NCBI RefSeq assembly: GCF_009765995.1
Contig: NZ_LMUI01000046.1
Location: 1-64,000, forward strand
Direction: 5' to 3'
Length of the DNA: 64,000 nucleotides
DNA from: Methylocapsa sp. S129
GTDB taxonomy: Bacteria; Pseudomonadota; Alphaproteobacteria; Rhizobiales; Beijerinckiaceae
Each line of letters opens with the position of its first letter. The stretch's first letter is position 1. The translations under genes and the position numbers were made by a program. Shown here one piece after another: positions 7,281 through 15,940 of this stretch. The notes under the pieces were generated by a model. The model searched no databases. It was not told where the DNA came from and saw only the letters and a program-made list of their open reading frames with translations.

Positions 7281-7782
7281 CCGTATAATCCACGGGAGTG
7301 ACTCTTAGTTGTAAGATTAAACGAACCAAAAATGAATGTAGAGCTGCACGTGATTCGATATCACTCGCTTTTTGACAGGTGATAATCGGAATATATTCAG
7401 TGTATTCTGATATAGAAATATTTTTGTCTATTTGATACTTGTTAAGTAAGGACATTAGTGTTTATATCCCATGGTAAGCAAGATATATATTTAGCATGAC
7501 TGGCGCTTCTCAGCAAAAAAATCGGCCGATCGCCGACATTTGAGATCCCCGATGCGTCCGGCCGCTGCGTGCGATTCGCGCCACAGGACTTGCGCAGGCG
7601 CGATTTGCTGTAAAAGCGCTACCTTCCCAGAGCTCAGGTCCGTTTGCTAACAAGATACGCTGCGCGGAACAGCCGTCGGATAGCCCGGTGACTGCCGTGT
7701 CGTTATCGGATAGAAGGTTCTTCGCCCGTCGCGCACCCTTGCGCTCTGCTTCAAGGGTTCGTTTTAATCGCAGGAGAAGCGC
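7281..7782. other. AT-rich intergenic region between RiPP cluster and SIR2 gene
   Basis: Markedly lower GC than its surroundings at about 7300-7500. A 77-codon frame on the minus strand (7455-7222) crosses the yhh promoter and resembles no family I know, so I do not call it. The right end holds CAGGAGAAGCGC, the ribosome binding site of the SIR2 gene. Confidence 0.4.
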
Positions 7783-9825
7783 TTGCCTAACCGGAGGCGT
7801 CCGGGCCCCCGTCCACGCGCCGTCGATGATCTTGTTCACGATCTACTCCGAGCTCGTGCAGATAAGGACAGCGGAGCGCAGGGTCGCGCCTTATTCCTTA
7901 TCGGTGCAGGCTGTTCTGCCAGCGCAGGAATTCCGGTAGCCTCTGGCGTCGCCCAGCAAGCTGTCATAGAGCTAGCTCGATCCTACAATGTAGGCGGTGC
8001 GGCCGATGCAAGCGCCGCGCTCAAGTCGCTCATCGAGGCCGACAAGATACCTGCTCGCTATGGCGTCAGCGAAGGCGTAACCCCTTGGGGGGCTCTCTAT
8101 GGGTATATTTTCACCGAGCACATCAAACATCCCAATGAGCAGCGCGAACTAATCAGCCGGCTCGTAGGTGCGGAAACGCCGCTCAATTGGGCGCACGCCT
8201 GTCTCGGAGCGTTGGTCCAATACCGCTTCGTCCATACAATTCTCACCACAAATTTCGATCAGCTTGCATTGCAGGGAGTTATCCGAACGGGGATTGTCCC
8301 GGTGGTGGCCGACGGCCTCGAATCTCTCAATCGCATTTCTCCCACGCCTCGATTGCCGCAAGTGGTGCACCTCCACGGCTCGATGCACACCTACGAACTT
8401 CGGAATAGCGCCACCGCATTGAGCGAGACCGAACGCGATCTCGGTCTTCAGGTCATGATGATGAACCTGCTGAAGGAAGCAAGCGTTCTTGTCGTCGTGG
8501 GATACGCTGGCGGAGAGGAGGGCATTATGACTCTTCTCCAGCGCGCGGCGGACGCTCTTCCGAGAATGGTCGTCTATTGGATTGCCTATGTAGGGGACTT
8601 CGCCATGCTTACGCCTGGCGCGAAAACCTTTCTCCAAACCGGCGAAAATAAGTTCTTTATCCTCAATCAGGATGCGGACGAATTTTTCAATATGGTCGTC
8701 GGCGAGCTTCGTATTGGAGCACCGGATTGGATTAGAAATCCCCTCCGGGTGCTGAAGGCTCAAGCAACCATTCGTTTCGACAAGAACGCCTCCGTGGATG
8801 TCGCGCAACAGGTGCGCGCCTATGCCAAACGAATTGAATATGCAGCCGACAAGGGAATTCGTGAGGATACACTCGAAGATGTCGCTACGGAGCTGCGGTC
8901 CGCTCAAAAATATCAAGAGGCCGCGGAAAAGATCGAGCAGGCTCGACCGGACTTCCGCCAAGATAACGGCCTTCTGCGAATTCATGCCATAAGTCTGTAT
9001 CAGCACTACAATCTGCGTGACGATATCGATTCTTCGTACCTACAACGCGCGATAGAGGAACTGAGCGAGTTACTCGACCGCACTGACGAAGACATTATTC
9101 GGGACAGTCAGGTGCTGATCGAGGCTCTAAGAGAGTGGCGCAGATTCCTACGGGCCAACGAAGACGATTTCAGCGCGATACCCGGTCACATATCCAAAGT
9201 TGCGACCGCAGCTCAAGCAAAGGTTGATCTCGCCTCCGATCGAAGGGGATGGGCCATTATGGAGTTTTATCGGGCCGAGGCCGCTCAACTCGAAGCCGAA
9301 AAGCGCGATTTGGACGACAACTTAATTCATGCCGCAGATTCGTCGGAGAGGCGTCGCTTATTGGAGGAGGCGTGTGGGAGATACAAAGTGGCTCTCCCTT
9401 GCTTGTCTTCAGCTGATCCTACCAAAGCCATCGAATGTAAAGAGGGCCTGGCGGGCGCGCTGAGCGCTCTGACTGAGGGCGACGACCCCGATGCGGCCAG
9501 TCATCTGCGTGAAGCGCGCACTCTGTTCCAGGAAGTAGTTGACTCGCAGCGGCTCAATACTCCGGACGCATGTGCGGGGGCGCTGGAAAACCTAGCCACA
9601 GCCTTTCGTACTATGGGACATCGTTTTCCTGAAGAGATTCACAATTCAGCGCTGGAGCAGGAGCGCCTTTTGAAAGAGGCCCTCCAGATATACGACGAGG
9701 CGTACGATTCAGAGGGGGCGGAACGGGTACGGGACTCGCTTGGGGCGATGAGGCAGTCAAAGCTCGAGAACGTGTCGAGAGCCGCCGCTCCTGATACGGA
9801 AATGCCGGGCGGTGCGAAGTTCTGA
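7783..9825 (+). CDS. SIR2-domain protein with helical repeat C-terminus, putative defence NADase
   Basis: 680-aa protein. The N-terminal 290 residues are a SIR2-type NAD-binding domain: GAGCSASAGIP at 41-51, TTNFDQ at 155-160, and HLHG at 196-199 with the catalytic His198. The rest is acidic helical sequence resembling TPR-like repeats (for example EDVATELRSAQKYQEAAEKIEQA). Proteins with this architecture in accessory DNA are usually NADases that deplete NAD+ in phage-infected cells, the helical part acting as sensor. The start is TTG at 7783, 6 nt after AGGAG; the first in-frame ATG lies inside the protein. Single gene, no visible partner. Function is inferred from family; no phage-resistance data exist here. 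Confidence 0.78.
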   Translation: MPNRRRPGPRPRAVDDLVHDLLRARADKDSGAQGRALFLIGAGCSASAGIPVASGVAQQAVIELARSYNVGGAADASAALKSLIEADKIPARYGVSEGVTPWGALYGYIFTEHIKHPNEQRELISRLVGAETPLNWAHACLGALVQYRFVHTILTTNFDQLALQGVIRTGIVPVVADGLESLNRISPTPRLPQVVHLHGSMHTYELRNSATALSETERDLGLQVMMMNLLKEASVLVVVGYAGGEEGIMTLLQRAADALPRMVVYWIAYVGDFAMLTPGAKTFLQTGENKFFILNQDADEFFNMVVGELRIGAPDWIRNPLRVLKAQATIRFDKNASVDVAQQVRAYAKRIEYAADKGIREDTLEDVATELRSAQKYQEAAEKIEQARPDFRQDNGLLRIHAISLYQHYNLRDDIDSSYLQRAIEELSELLDRTDEDIIRDSQVLIEALREWRRFLRANEDDFSAIPGHISKVATAAQAKVDLASDRRGWAIMEFYRAEAAQLEAEKRDLDDNLIHAADSSERRRLLEEACGRYKVALPCLSSADPTKAIECKEGLAGALSALTEGDDPDAASHLREARTLFQEVVDSQRLNTPDACAGALENLATAFRTMGHRFPEEIHNSALEQERLLKEALQIYDEAYDSEGAERVRDSLGAMRQSKLENVSRAAAPDTEMPGGAKF

Positions 9826-9999
9826 AACGCCGCATTTCGCGAAATCGGCCGCGATCGTCTTGGCCTCTCACCGGTTCTATTCGGAGGGGGATTTTTTCGT
9901 CTCGCAAGCGCCTCGTAGTGAGGTGGAGGCCTCATGAGGCTGCGCGTTAAACGATCCGGCGTTGTCAAGAACTTGTTGGGACGTAAGGCCCGCTTTGAA

Positions 10000-10263
10000 T
10001 TCCTCAAGCCGGCAGTTGTCATCGTGAGCGACGAACCAAGACCCTAAGCTGAAGATGGAATTCCGGCTCGGCGACGCGCCATATGATCTCATCGGCGACT
10101 CCGTCGATGTGGCGCTATGCATTGGCGCTCGACGAAGCGCGGCCCAGCGGATCGCGCTCGATGCGCTCACCCCGAAGCGTTCGGCCGCCTGACGACAAGA
10201 CAAACCGCCATCGGTGGCGGTCAGAACGCGCGAGCGAAGATCAAACGAAAGCGGCTTGGCCAT
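10000..10263 (-). pseudogene. IS630-family transposase, N-terminal fragment
   Basis: The first 40 codons (MAKPLSFDLRSRVLTATDGG, then LSCRQAAERFGVSASSAIRW) match the N-terminal helix-turn-helix of IS630-family transposases. After residue 42 the sequence no longer fits the family, and the DDE catalytic domain is absent. A dead remnant next to the SIR2 gene. Confidence 0.7.
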
Positions 10264-10676
10264 GCAGGCTGGCCCTCCCCGGCAGCCCGCACCTTGAATC
10301 AGATCAAGCCCGACTTGGGAATCTAGAGGCTTCTGTGAGGTCTGCGGCGCGAGGCTGGGGGCGCCCTTGTAGCGGACCTCATTGAAGCCGGATTGAACGA
10401 AGGCGCGGGGAGGTTCGCGCTGGGGCCGCTATGGGTTTTGTGTTGGGCAGCTTGGGATTGTCGCCCCTTCGGCTTGCCGCGGTCCGAGGCGAGCATGATG
10501 GTTTTGACGGACGATGAGAAGCAAATCGGGGTTCGCTCGCGTGGAAGGCGCGCGCCAATGTTGCAGGATGCAGGGCGCGCCGCCGCGAGGGCGCAAATCG
10601 CTTCGACGGCCTCCAATTGGCGGCGCGACGGGATAGACGCGGAGCGAGATTGTTGGTGGGATCATCATGGTCGCGC
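10264..10676. other. Downstream end of IS91-like element, no gene
   Basis: Sequence between the IS630 fragment and the stop of the IS91-like transposase. It should contain one end (oriIS/terIS side) of the IS91-like element. I cannot identify the exact terminus, because these elements lack conventional inverted repeats. No coding frame supported. Confidence 0.35.
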
Positions 10677-11420
10677 TCATGAAGTATCGCACCAAAACGG
10701 CGGCCTCTTGGACCGAGGCTGTTGGCCGCCGCTGGGAAGGTCGGCGATGACCCTCATAACTCCTCCGCATTCCGGACAGGGCGGAGGATCAAGATCAGCG
10801 GTTTCGCTTGGCGCGGACGTTGACGATTCTGTCTTTCCGCGCGTCGTCGATTCGCCCCTGTCGATCAGGAGCGAGCGACAGAGGGCGAGCTTTTGCGTTC
10901 GGTGGCCATTGGCGAGGAATCCGAAGTGGCGAATGCGATGGAAGCCGTCGGGTAAGGCGTGGAGCAGAAAGCGCCGGATGAACTCGTCGGGCTTCAAACA
11001 CATGGTCTTGATGGCGTCGCCATCGCGATAGTCCTTCCAGGCGAAGGCGACATGATCGTCGTCGCAGGCTCGGATGCGGCTGTTGGCGATGGCGACGCGA
11101 TGGGTGTAGCGCCCGAGATAGGCGAGGACTCGCGTAGGCCCGCCAAACGGCTTCTTGGCGTAGACGACCCAGGCGGCGCGGCGCATATGGGCGGCGAGGG
11201 CGTGGAAGCTCGCGGGATCAGCGAGGTTTACGAGGTCGCCAAAGAACCTCAGGGCGCCGGCGTCGAAGGCCTTTTGCAAGCGTTCGAGGAAAAGGCGGCG
11301 GAAGAGTTTTGCGAGCGGCTTGACGGCGAGGAAGAAGTTCGGCCGCCCGCCGACCCAGCGCATCCCATCGGGCGAGAGACCGCCGCCTGGCACGACGCAA
11401 TGCACGTGTGGATTTATGCG
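10677..11420 (-). pseudogene. IS91-family (Y2/HUH) transposase, N-terminally truncated
   Basis: About 250 C-terminal residues of a rolling-circle IS91-type transposase. The HUH motif NPHVHCVVPGGG is at the very start, the catalytic region LAYLGRYTHRVAIANSRI carries the two tyrosines, and the normal C-terminus (CPECGGVMRVIADLP) is present. The roughly 130-150 upstream residues with the zinc-finger region are missing. The preceding integrase gene ends only about 60 nt away, so an internal deletion has occurred. Not expected to be active. Confidence 0.82.
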
Positions 11421-11483
11421 GCGCGCCGGATTATGTGGAGTCGGCGACGAGAGCACCGCCTCGCCGCCGTGAAGGGGCCGAAA

Positions 11484-12345
11484 TCACTCCGCATATTTTT
11501 TGGGACGGCCGGCCTGCTGCAGCATCGCCAAAAGCTTGTCCGGCGTCTTGAAGTGGCCGGGCTTGAGCATCGGCGGCGCCATGGCGGCAAGGGCTTCCAA
11601 CTTTGCCGTCGGATCTGCGCGTAGATAGATCTCTGTGCTTTGCAGGCTGGCATGACCGAGCCATAGGGAGACCTTCCGAATGTCCTTTGTGGCCAGTAGC
11701 GTGTGCATGGCGCAGGTATGTCGCAGGACATGCGGGGTGACGCGCTTCTTGCCGATGGACGGTTGTTTGCCGGCGGCCGTAGCGACGTGCTTGGTGAGAA
11801 TGTATTCAAATCCAGAGCGCGTCATGGCGCGGCCGGAGGCATTGTGAAAGAGTTCCGGGTCGCCATTTTGGCCGCGGACGGCGAGCCATCTCTTGATTGC
11901 CGTGGCTGTTTCTTTCCACAACGGCAGTACCCGCTCTCGTCGCCCTTTCCCCATTACGTGAATGGTGGTGACCGCTTGTTGATCAAGCTGATCCATTCGA
12001 AGCGTGACCAACTCGGACACGCGCAGTCCCGCTGCAAAGGTCAAGTGCAGCATTGCCCGGTCACGTATCCCCGGGGCTGTGTGCGTGTCCGGAGCGTCGA
12101 GAAGCGCTAGCAGTTCGTCGCGGGTTAAATAGTCGACCAGTGCTTCGTCGGCCTTCTTCATTGGTATCGCGTGGATCTGGCACGCTTGGTTCAGACACGA
12201 TACCAGCCGGTATTCCAGAAAACGAAAAAAGGAGTGGATGGCGGCCAGCCTGGCGTTGCGGGTCCGAGCCGAGTTACCCCGTTCGTTCTCGATGTGCTGA
12301 AGAAACGCCAAAACGAGCGGCACATCAAGCTGCTCAACCTCCACG
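11484..12345 (-). pseudogene. IS91-associated tyrosine recombinase, N-terminally truncated
   Basis: Tyrosine recombinase of the type encoded beside IS91-like transposases. The catalytic domain is complete: Arg in GLRVSELVTL, HVLRHTCAMH (HxxR), and LGHASLQSTEIYLRAD (His and nucleophile Tyr). Family similarity starts at VEQLDVPLVLAFLQHIENE, so about 60-80 residues of the N-terminal core-binding domain are missing. The open frame could start at 12359, but its first codons are antisense to the DUF2285 fragment. The break at about 12345 is the junction of this element with the ICE backbone. Confidence 0.75.
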
Positions 12346-12348
12346 TGG

Positions 12349-12525
12349 CACGGCGCCACCTATCGGACGATCGCCGAGGGTCTGTTCGGGGCGAAAAGCA
12401 TTCCCGAACGAGCCTGGAAGACCCATGACCTGCGCAATCGGACAATTCGCCTTGTCAAATCGGGGTTGGCGCTGATGCACGGCGGCTATCGCGAGTTGCT
12501 GCATCTGTCGCGTCGCAAGAAATAG
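12349..12525 (+). pseudogene. DUF2285 protein, C-terminal fragment
   Basis: Plus-strand codons from 12349 read HGATYRTIAEGLFGAKSI, continue through ERAWKTHDLRNRTIRLVKSG and end LLHLSRRKK at 12525. This is the characteristic end of DUF2285 proteins, which in related ICEs lie just upstream of the HTH and repA genes. Everything upstream has been replaced by the integrase/IS91 remnant. It therefore marks the right edge of the 8-kb insertion into the backbone. Confidence 0.8.
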
Positions 12526-12664
12526 CGAGCGCTCCTGCCGCAGGGGGTATCGCAAACCCCCACCTTCATCATCGGCATCCCCCTTCGCCAGTCGGCTCCG
12601 CCAACGTGACCTCAGACGCGCCACCGACCTCGATAGCGCGCCAAGAGATCACGGAGGCCCTCGA

Positions 12665-12943
12665 ATGCCCGATCCGCTGGCCGGTTTGCCGCCACGCTTT
12701 CTGCGCACGCCCGAAGCTGCGAGATTCCTCGGCCTGTCCGGTCGCACCCTGGAGAAACACCGGACTTACGGCACAGGCCCGAAGTATCGGAAGATCGGAG
12801 GTCGCGTCGTCTACGCGCTCGAGGACCTGCAAGCTTGGGCCGATATCGGCGCCAAGAGTTCAACCTCGGATCCTGGCATCGGGACCGTGCTCCCCGCCAA
12901 ACGCCATGGCGCCATCGCCTATGCCGGCCGGCCTCGGCGGTGA
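12665..12943 (+). CDS. AlpA/MerR-like helix-turn-helix protein
   Basis: 92-aa DNA-binding protein. Residues 10-60 (PRFLRTPEAARFLGLSGRTL followed by KYRKIGGRVVYALEDLQAW) form the winged HTH found in excisionase/AlpA-type proteins. Its stop is 5 nt before the repA start, so it is probably co-expressed and may regulate replication or excision of the ICE. The C-terminal 30 residues are not conserved in appearance. Confidence 0.85.
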   Translation: MPDPLAGLPPRFLRTPEAARFLGLSGRTLEKHRTYGTGPKYRKIGGRVVYALEDLQAWADIGAKSSTSDPGIGTVLPAKRHGAIAYAGRPRR

Positions 12944-12948
12944 CCCCC

Positions 12949-13851
12949 ATGTCGAGCAAGGGCGTCTCCCCGCGGCATCGTGAAAGCCCAGCACAGGAAC
13001 AGCTCGATCTGTTCCGCGCGCTGCCCGGCGACCTCGCTCCGCGCGATGCGCAGGACCTCATGGCCTATCCGTTCTTCTCCCTCGCCAAGTCGAAGCGCCT
13101 GACCCCGATCGATTTCAGGGCGGGGCCGATCGCCATCCGTGTCGAAGCGGTCCCCGAACACGGCATGGCGACGATCTGGGACGCCGATGTGCTGATCTGG
13201 GCCGCGTCTCAGATCGTTCACGCCCGTGATGCGGGCCTGAAGACCTCCCGCCTAATGGCGGCGACCCCCTATGAGATCCTGACTTTCGTAGGCCGGGGCG
13301 TCAGCGCCCGCGACTATCAGCGCCTCAAGGCCGCGCTCGATAGGCTCCAGTCCACGACAGTCGCGACCTCGATCCGGCAACCGGCCGAACGACGGCGCCA
13401 CCGCTTTTCCTGGATCAACGAGTGGAAGGAAACGGCCGACACCCACGGCCGGGCTCTCGGCATCGAGCTGATCCTGCCCGACTGGTTCTACGTTGGCGTT
13501 CTCGATAACGCGCTCGTTCTCACCATCGATCCAGCCTATTTCGCGCTGACCGGTGGCATCGAGCGCTGGCTCTACCGCCTCGTGCGCAAGCATGGCGGCC
13601 GTCAGGAATATGGCTGGAGCTTCGACTTCGCCTATCTCCACACCAAGTCCGGCAGCCTCTCGCCGATCAAGCATTTCGCCTACGACCTGCGCGACATTGT
13701 CCGCCGGCAGCCCCTGCCCGGCTACAGCCTCGCGATCGAACGAACCGCCTCAGGAACAGAGCGGCTCGATTTCAAACCATCATCCGTCGATCCGCTGGCG
13801 CAAGCTCCGCGCCGTTGCCGACGCGTGGCCTGCCCTGGGGATAACCTGTGA
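12949..13851 (+). CDS. repA: Replication initiator protein A
   Basis: 300-aa initiator of the RPA type found on alphaproteobacterial plasmids and ICEs. The conserved stretch begins QEQLDLFRALPGDLAPRDAQ and continues LMAYPFFSLAKSKR. It also shows AATPYEILTFVGRGVSARDY and IERWLYRLVRKHGGRQ (winged-helix DNA-binding region). The ATG at 12949 follows the upstream HTH gene by 5 nt; longer in-frame extensions only read through that gene in another frame. Directly downstream lie three 16-bp repeats and a DnaA-box-like site, a likely origin on which this protein acts. Confidence 0.87.
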   Translation: MSSKGVSPRHRESPAQEQLDLFRALPGDLAPRDAQDLMAYPFFSLAKSKRLTPIDFRAGPIAIRVEAVPEHGMATIWDADVLIWAASQIVHARDAGLKTSRLMAATPYEILTFVGRGVSARDYQRLKAALDRLQSTTVATSIRQPAERRRHRFSWINEWKETADTHGRALGIELILPDWFYVGVLDNALVLTIDPAYFALTGGIERWLYRLVRKHGGRQEYGWSFDFAYLHTKSGSLSPIKHFAYDLRDIVRRQPLPGYSLAIERTASGTERLDFKPSSVDPLAQAPRRCRRVACPGDNL

Positions 13852-13921
13852 ATCCCTTCGTGCCATCGAGGACCGCAGGTCCCGTGCCATCGGGGACCCG
13901 GTCCCCGTGCTATCGGGGACC
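13836..13921. repeat. Iteron-like repeats and DnaA-box-like site, putative origin
   Basis: Three direct repeats of CGTGCYATCGRGGACC begin at 13859, 13883 and 13906, with periods of 24 and 23 bp. The first two are each followed by a GGTCC that makes a short palindrome with the repeat end. TGGGGATAA at 13836-13844 matches the DnaA box (TGTGGATAA) at 8 of 9 positions. Regular spacing of about two helical turns, right after repA, is the classic layout of iterons bound by an initiator. Confidence 0.65.
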
Positions 13922-13981
13922 AGAATCTGGCGAAACACCATGGCTCTCAATAGCTTGCGACGCCCGTAACTTCTCTAACTT

Positions 13982-13998
13982 GGAATCCTTCGGATTCC
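13982..13998. repeat. Perfect 7-bp hairpin upstream of parA
   Basis: GGAATCC-TTC-GGATTCC in the otherwise AT-richer 100 bp before parA. No T-run directly after it. It could be a ParA-family operator or part of the origin region. Confidence 0.4.
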
Positions 13999-14062
13999 TT
14001 CTAACGGAAAGCCTGTTTTTCGCCTCTGAGGATAGCCGTCCGCCGGCAGCACGGAGCGCGCA

Positions 14063-14701
14063 ATGATCGTCGCGCTCCTCAATCAAAAGGGCGGCGTCGG
14101 CAAGACGACGCTGGCGCTGCATCTCGCCGGCGAATGGGCTCGATTGGGTAAGCGCGTCACGCTCATCGACGCAGACCCGCAAGGTTCGGCGCTCGATTGG
14201 TCCGAGCAGCGTGCGAAAGAACGCCTGCCACGCTTGTTTGGCATCATTGGTCTCGCACGCGACACGCTCCATCGCGAGGCGCCCGAAATCGCGCGCGACG
14301 TCGATCATGTCGTCATCGACGGTCCGCCGCGCGTCGCATCGTTGATGCGTTCGGCCCTGCTCGCGGCGGACTTGGCGCTGGTCCCAGCGCAGCCGTCACC
14401 CTTCGATGGCTGGGCCTCGGGCGAGACGCTGAAGCTGATCGAAGAGGCGCGCATCTTCCGTCCCGAACTCGCCGCGCGCTTCGTCCTCAACCGCTGCGCC
14501 GCACGCACCGTGATCGCGCGCGAGATCGCCGCCGCGCTCGCCGATCATGAACCGCCGGTGCTCGCTTCCAGTATCGGCCAGCGCGTCATCTTCGCCGACG
14601 CGGCGCGCACCGGTCGCCTGGCCGGCGAGCTTGAGGAAGCCGGACCGGCGACACGCGAGATCATCGCGCTGACCGCTGAAGTGGCGAGGATCGCGCGATG
14701 A
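14063..14701 (+). CDS. parA: ParA-family partition ATPase
   Basis: 212-aa ParA/MinD-like ATPase. The deviant Walker A motif KGGVGKTT is at residues 9-16, IDADPQGSALDW is the A' motif, and VIDGPPRV is the Walker B region. Short ParAs without an N-terminal HTH pair with a small DNA-binding partner; the next gene, overlapping by 4 nt, is probably that partner. Role: segregation or stable maintenance of the element when it replicates extrachromosomally. Confidence 0.93.
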   Translation: MIVALLNQKGGVGKTTLALHLAGEWARLGKRVTLIDADPQGSALDWSEQRAKERLPRLFGIIGLARDTLHREAPEIARDVDHVVIDGPPRVASLMRSALLAADLALVPAQPSPFDGWASGETLKLIEEARIFRPELAARFVLNRCAARTVIAREIAAALADHEPPVLASSIGQRVIFADAARTGRLAGELEEAGPATREIIALTAEVARIAR

Positions 14702-14952
14702 GCGGTCGCGATTCCAGGCGGGCCTTTGTGGCGCGTCCAAGCGACGCAGAGGCATGGGTTCGACGACCCGACCCCATCGCAGCCGGCGAAAGCAAGGGCG
14801 ACATTTTCACCGCCAGGCTCACCATCGACGTGACCCCCGAACTGCGCGGCCGCATCAAAGTCGTCGCCTTCCAGCGCGGGCTGACCGTCGCCGACATGCT
14901 CCGCGAGTTCCTCGCGCGCGAATTTCCCGACAAAGCTGGAGACGTATCGTGA
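14698..14952 (+). CDS. Small RHH-like partition partner of ParA
   Basis: 84-aa protein. The C-terminal half (DIFTARLTIDVTPELRGRIK, then ADMLREFLAREFP) has a ribbon-helix-helix pattern: one strand followed by two helices. The basic N-terminus is probably disordered. It overlaps parA (ATGA) and the following DUF2840 gene. By position it is likely the ParB/ParG-like DNA-binding partner; that role is inferred. Confidence 0.75.
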   Translation: MSGRDSRRAFVARPSDAEAWVRRPDPIAAGESKGDIFTARLTIDVTPELRGRIKVVAFQRGLTVADMLREFLAREFPDKAGDVS

Positions 14953-15431
14953 CCGTCAGCGACATCACCACGGAGCTTACTCACGTCGAACTCACGTGGC
15001 GCGAGAAGCGGATAGAGCACTGGATCAGGTTCGGCAAGATCACCGCCGAGAAGGTCCTCGATCGCCGCCGGCGCATCGTCAGCTTCGCCCCCGGCAGCAT
15101 CTTCGCCTTCGTCCGATGGGCGGGAAACGATTATGGCACCGTCATTTCGCGCGTCGACATCGTGCGCGCGGTTGTGCCTGGCGAAGCGTTCTCGACGCTG
15201 CCATTCGTCCGTCCTGGCGGCGACATCCTCTTGCGCATCACCGGCTGGCCCAAGGTCGATCGGGTGCTGCGCGCAATCGATGCCATGGAGGCCGCCGGCA
15301 TCGATCCCGTCGACGCTGCGCCCGACCATTGGCGACACATTCACAACCGCCTGACTGCGGGTGAGGAGCCGCGACAATACACGGCTGTTCGACACTCTGC
15401 GTGGCTTCTCCGGCAGAGGACGGAAGCATGA
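14949..15431 (+). CDS. DUF2840 family protein
   Basis: 160-aa protein with the DUF2840 features WREKRIEHWIRFG, VSFAPGSIFAFVRWAGNDYGT and LLRITGWPKVDRVL. It is found only in ICEs and plasmids of this kind, between parA and the TraF-type peptidase; function unknown. GTG start at 14949, overlapping the stop of the previous gene. Its own stop overlaps the start of the peptidase gene, so translation is coupled along the operon. Confidence 0.87.
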   Translation: MTVSDITTELTHVELTWREKRIEHWIRFGKITAEKVLDRRRRIVSFAPGSIFAFVRWAGNDYGTVISRVDIVRAVVPGEAFSTLPFVRPGGDILLRITGWPKVDRVLRAIDAMEAAGIDPVDAAPDHWRHIHNRLTAGEEPRQYTAVRHSAWLLRQRTEA

Positions 15432-15940
15432 CCGGCGGCGGCGCAACGCTCGTCGCAATGGCGCTTGGCGTCTCCGCCACGGCGCTTCCGCTCGCGATCG
15501 GCGCGTCTCCCCGGTTGATCTGGAACGCCAGCGCGAGCGTGCCGATCGGTCTCTATGCCATCACGCCGGCGAACCAACTCCAGGTCAACGATCTGGTCGT
15601 CGTGAGACCGCCGGAAGACGTTGCGGCGTTCCTTGCTGAAGGCGGATACCTGCCGCGCGGTGTGCCGATCTTGAAGCACATTCCGGCGCTCCCGGGTCAA
15701 ACCGTCTGCCGTTTCGGTAACGCGGTCAGCGTCGACGCCATTGCCATCGGCTACAGCCGTGAGCGCGACAGCCGTGGCCGCGCACTGCCCGTCTGGCAGG
15801 GCTGCCGCGTCCTCGCCAAGGACGAAGTCTTCCTCATGAACCGGTCGGCCGACTCCTTCGACGGTCGGTATTTCGGACCCCTGCCCGCCGCGACGATCGT
15901 TGGGCGCGCTGAACCTCTTTGGATCGCACGGGAGGAATGA
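15428..15940 (+). CDS. traF: TraF-type S26 signal peptidase
   Basis: 170-aa membrane serine peptidase of family S26. One N-terminal transmembrane segment (VAMALGVSATALPLAIG) precedes the catalytic Ser in WNASASVPIGLYAI. The general-base Lys is in GVPILKHIPALPG, and the closing motif is NRSADSFDGRYFGPL. TraF-like enzymes process or cyclise the pilin TrbC, whose gene is at 23220. Start ATG overlaps the upstream stop (ATGA). Confidence 0.9.
   Translation: MTGGGATLVAMALGVSATALPLAIGASPRLIWNASASVPIGLYAITPANQLQVNDLVVVRPPEDVAAFLAEGGYLPRGVPILKHIPALPGQTVCRFGNAVSVDAIAIGYSRERDSRGRALPVWQGCRVLAKDEVFLMNRSADSFDGRYFGPLPAATIVGRAEPLWIAREE

Noticed and set aside
7222-7455. 77-codon minus-strand frame upstream of the RiPP precursor
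   Set aside because: Crosses the probable yhh promoter and matches no family; AT-rich non-coding DNA is the simpler reading.
9834-9845. Palindrome ATTTCGCGAAAT after the SIR2 gene
   Set aside because: No loop and no T-run, so not a terminator; a 12-bp palindrome alone is not informative.
10323-10616. Minus-strand open frame between the IS630 and IS91 remnants
   Set aside because: No transposase motif; lies in the non-coding end of the IS91-like element.
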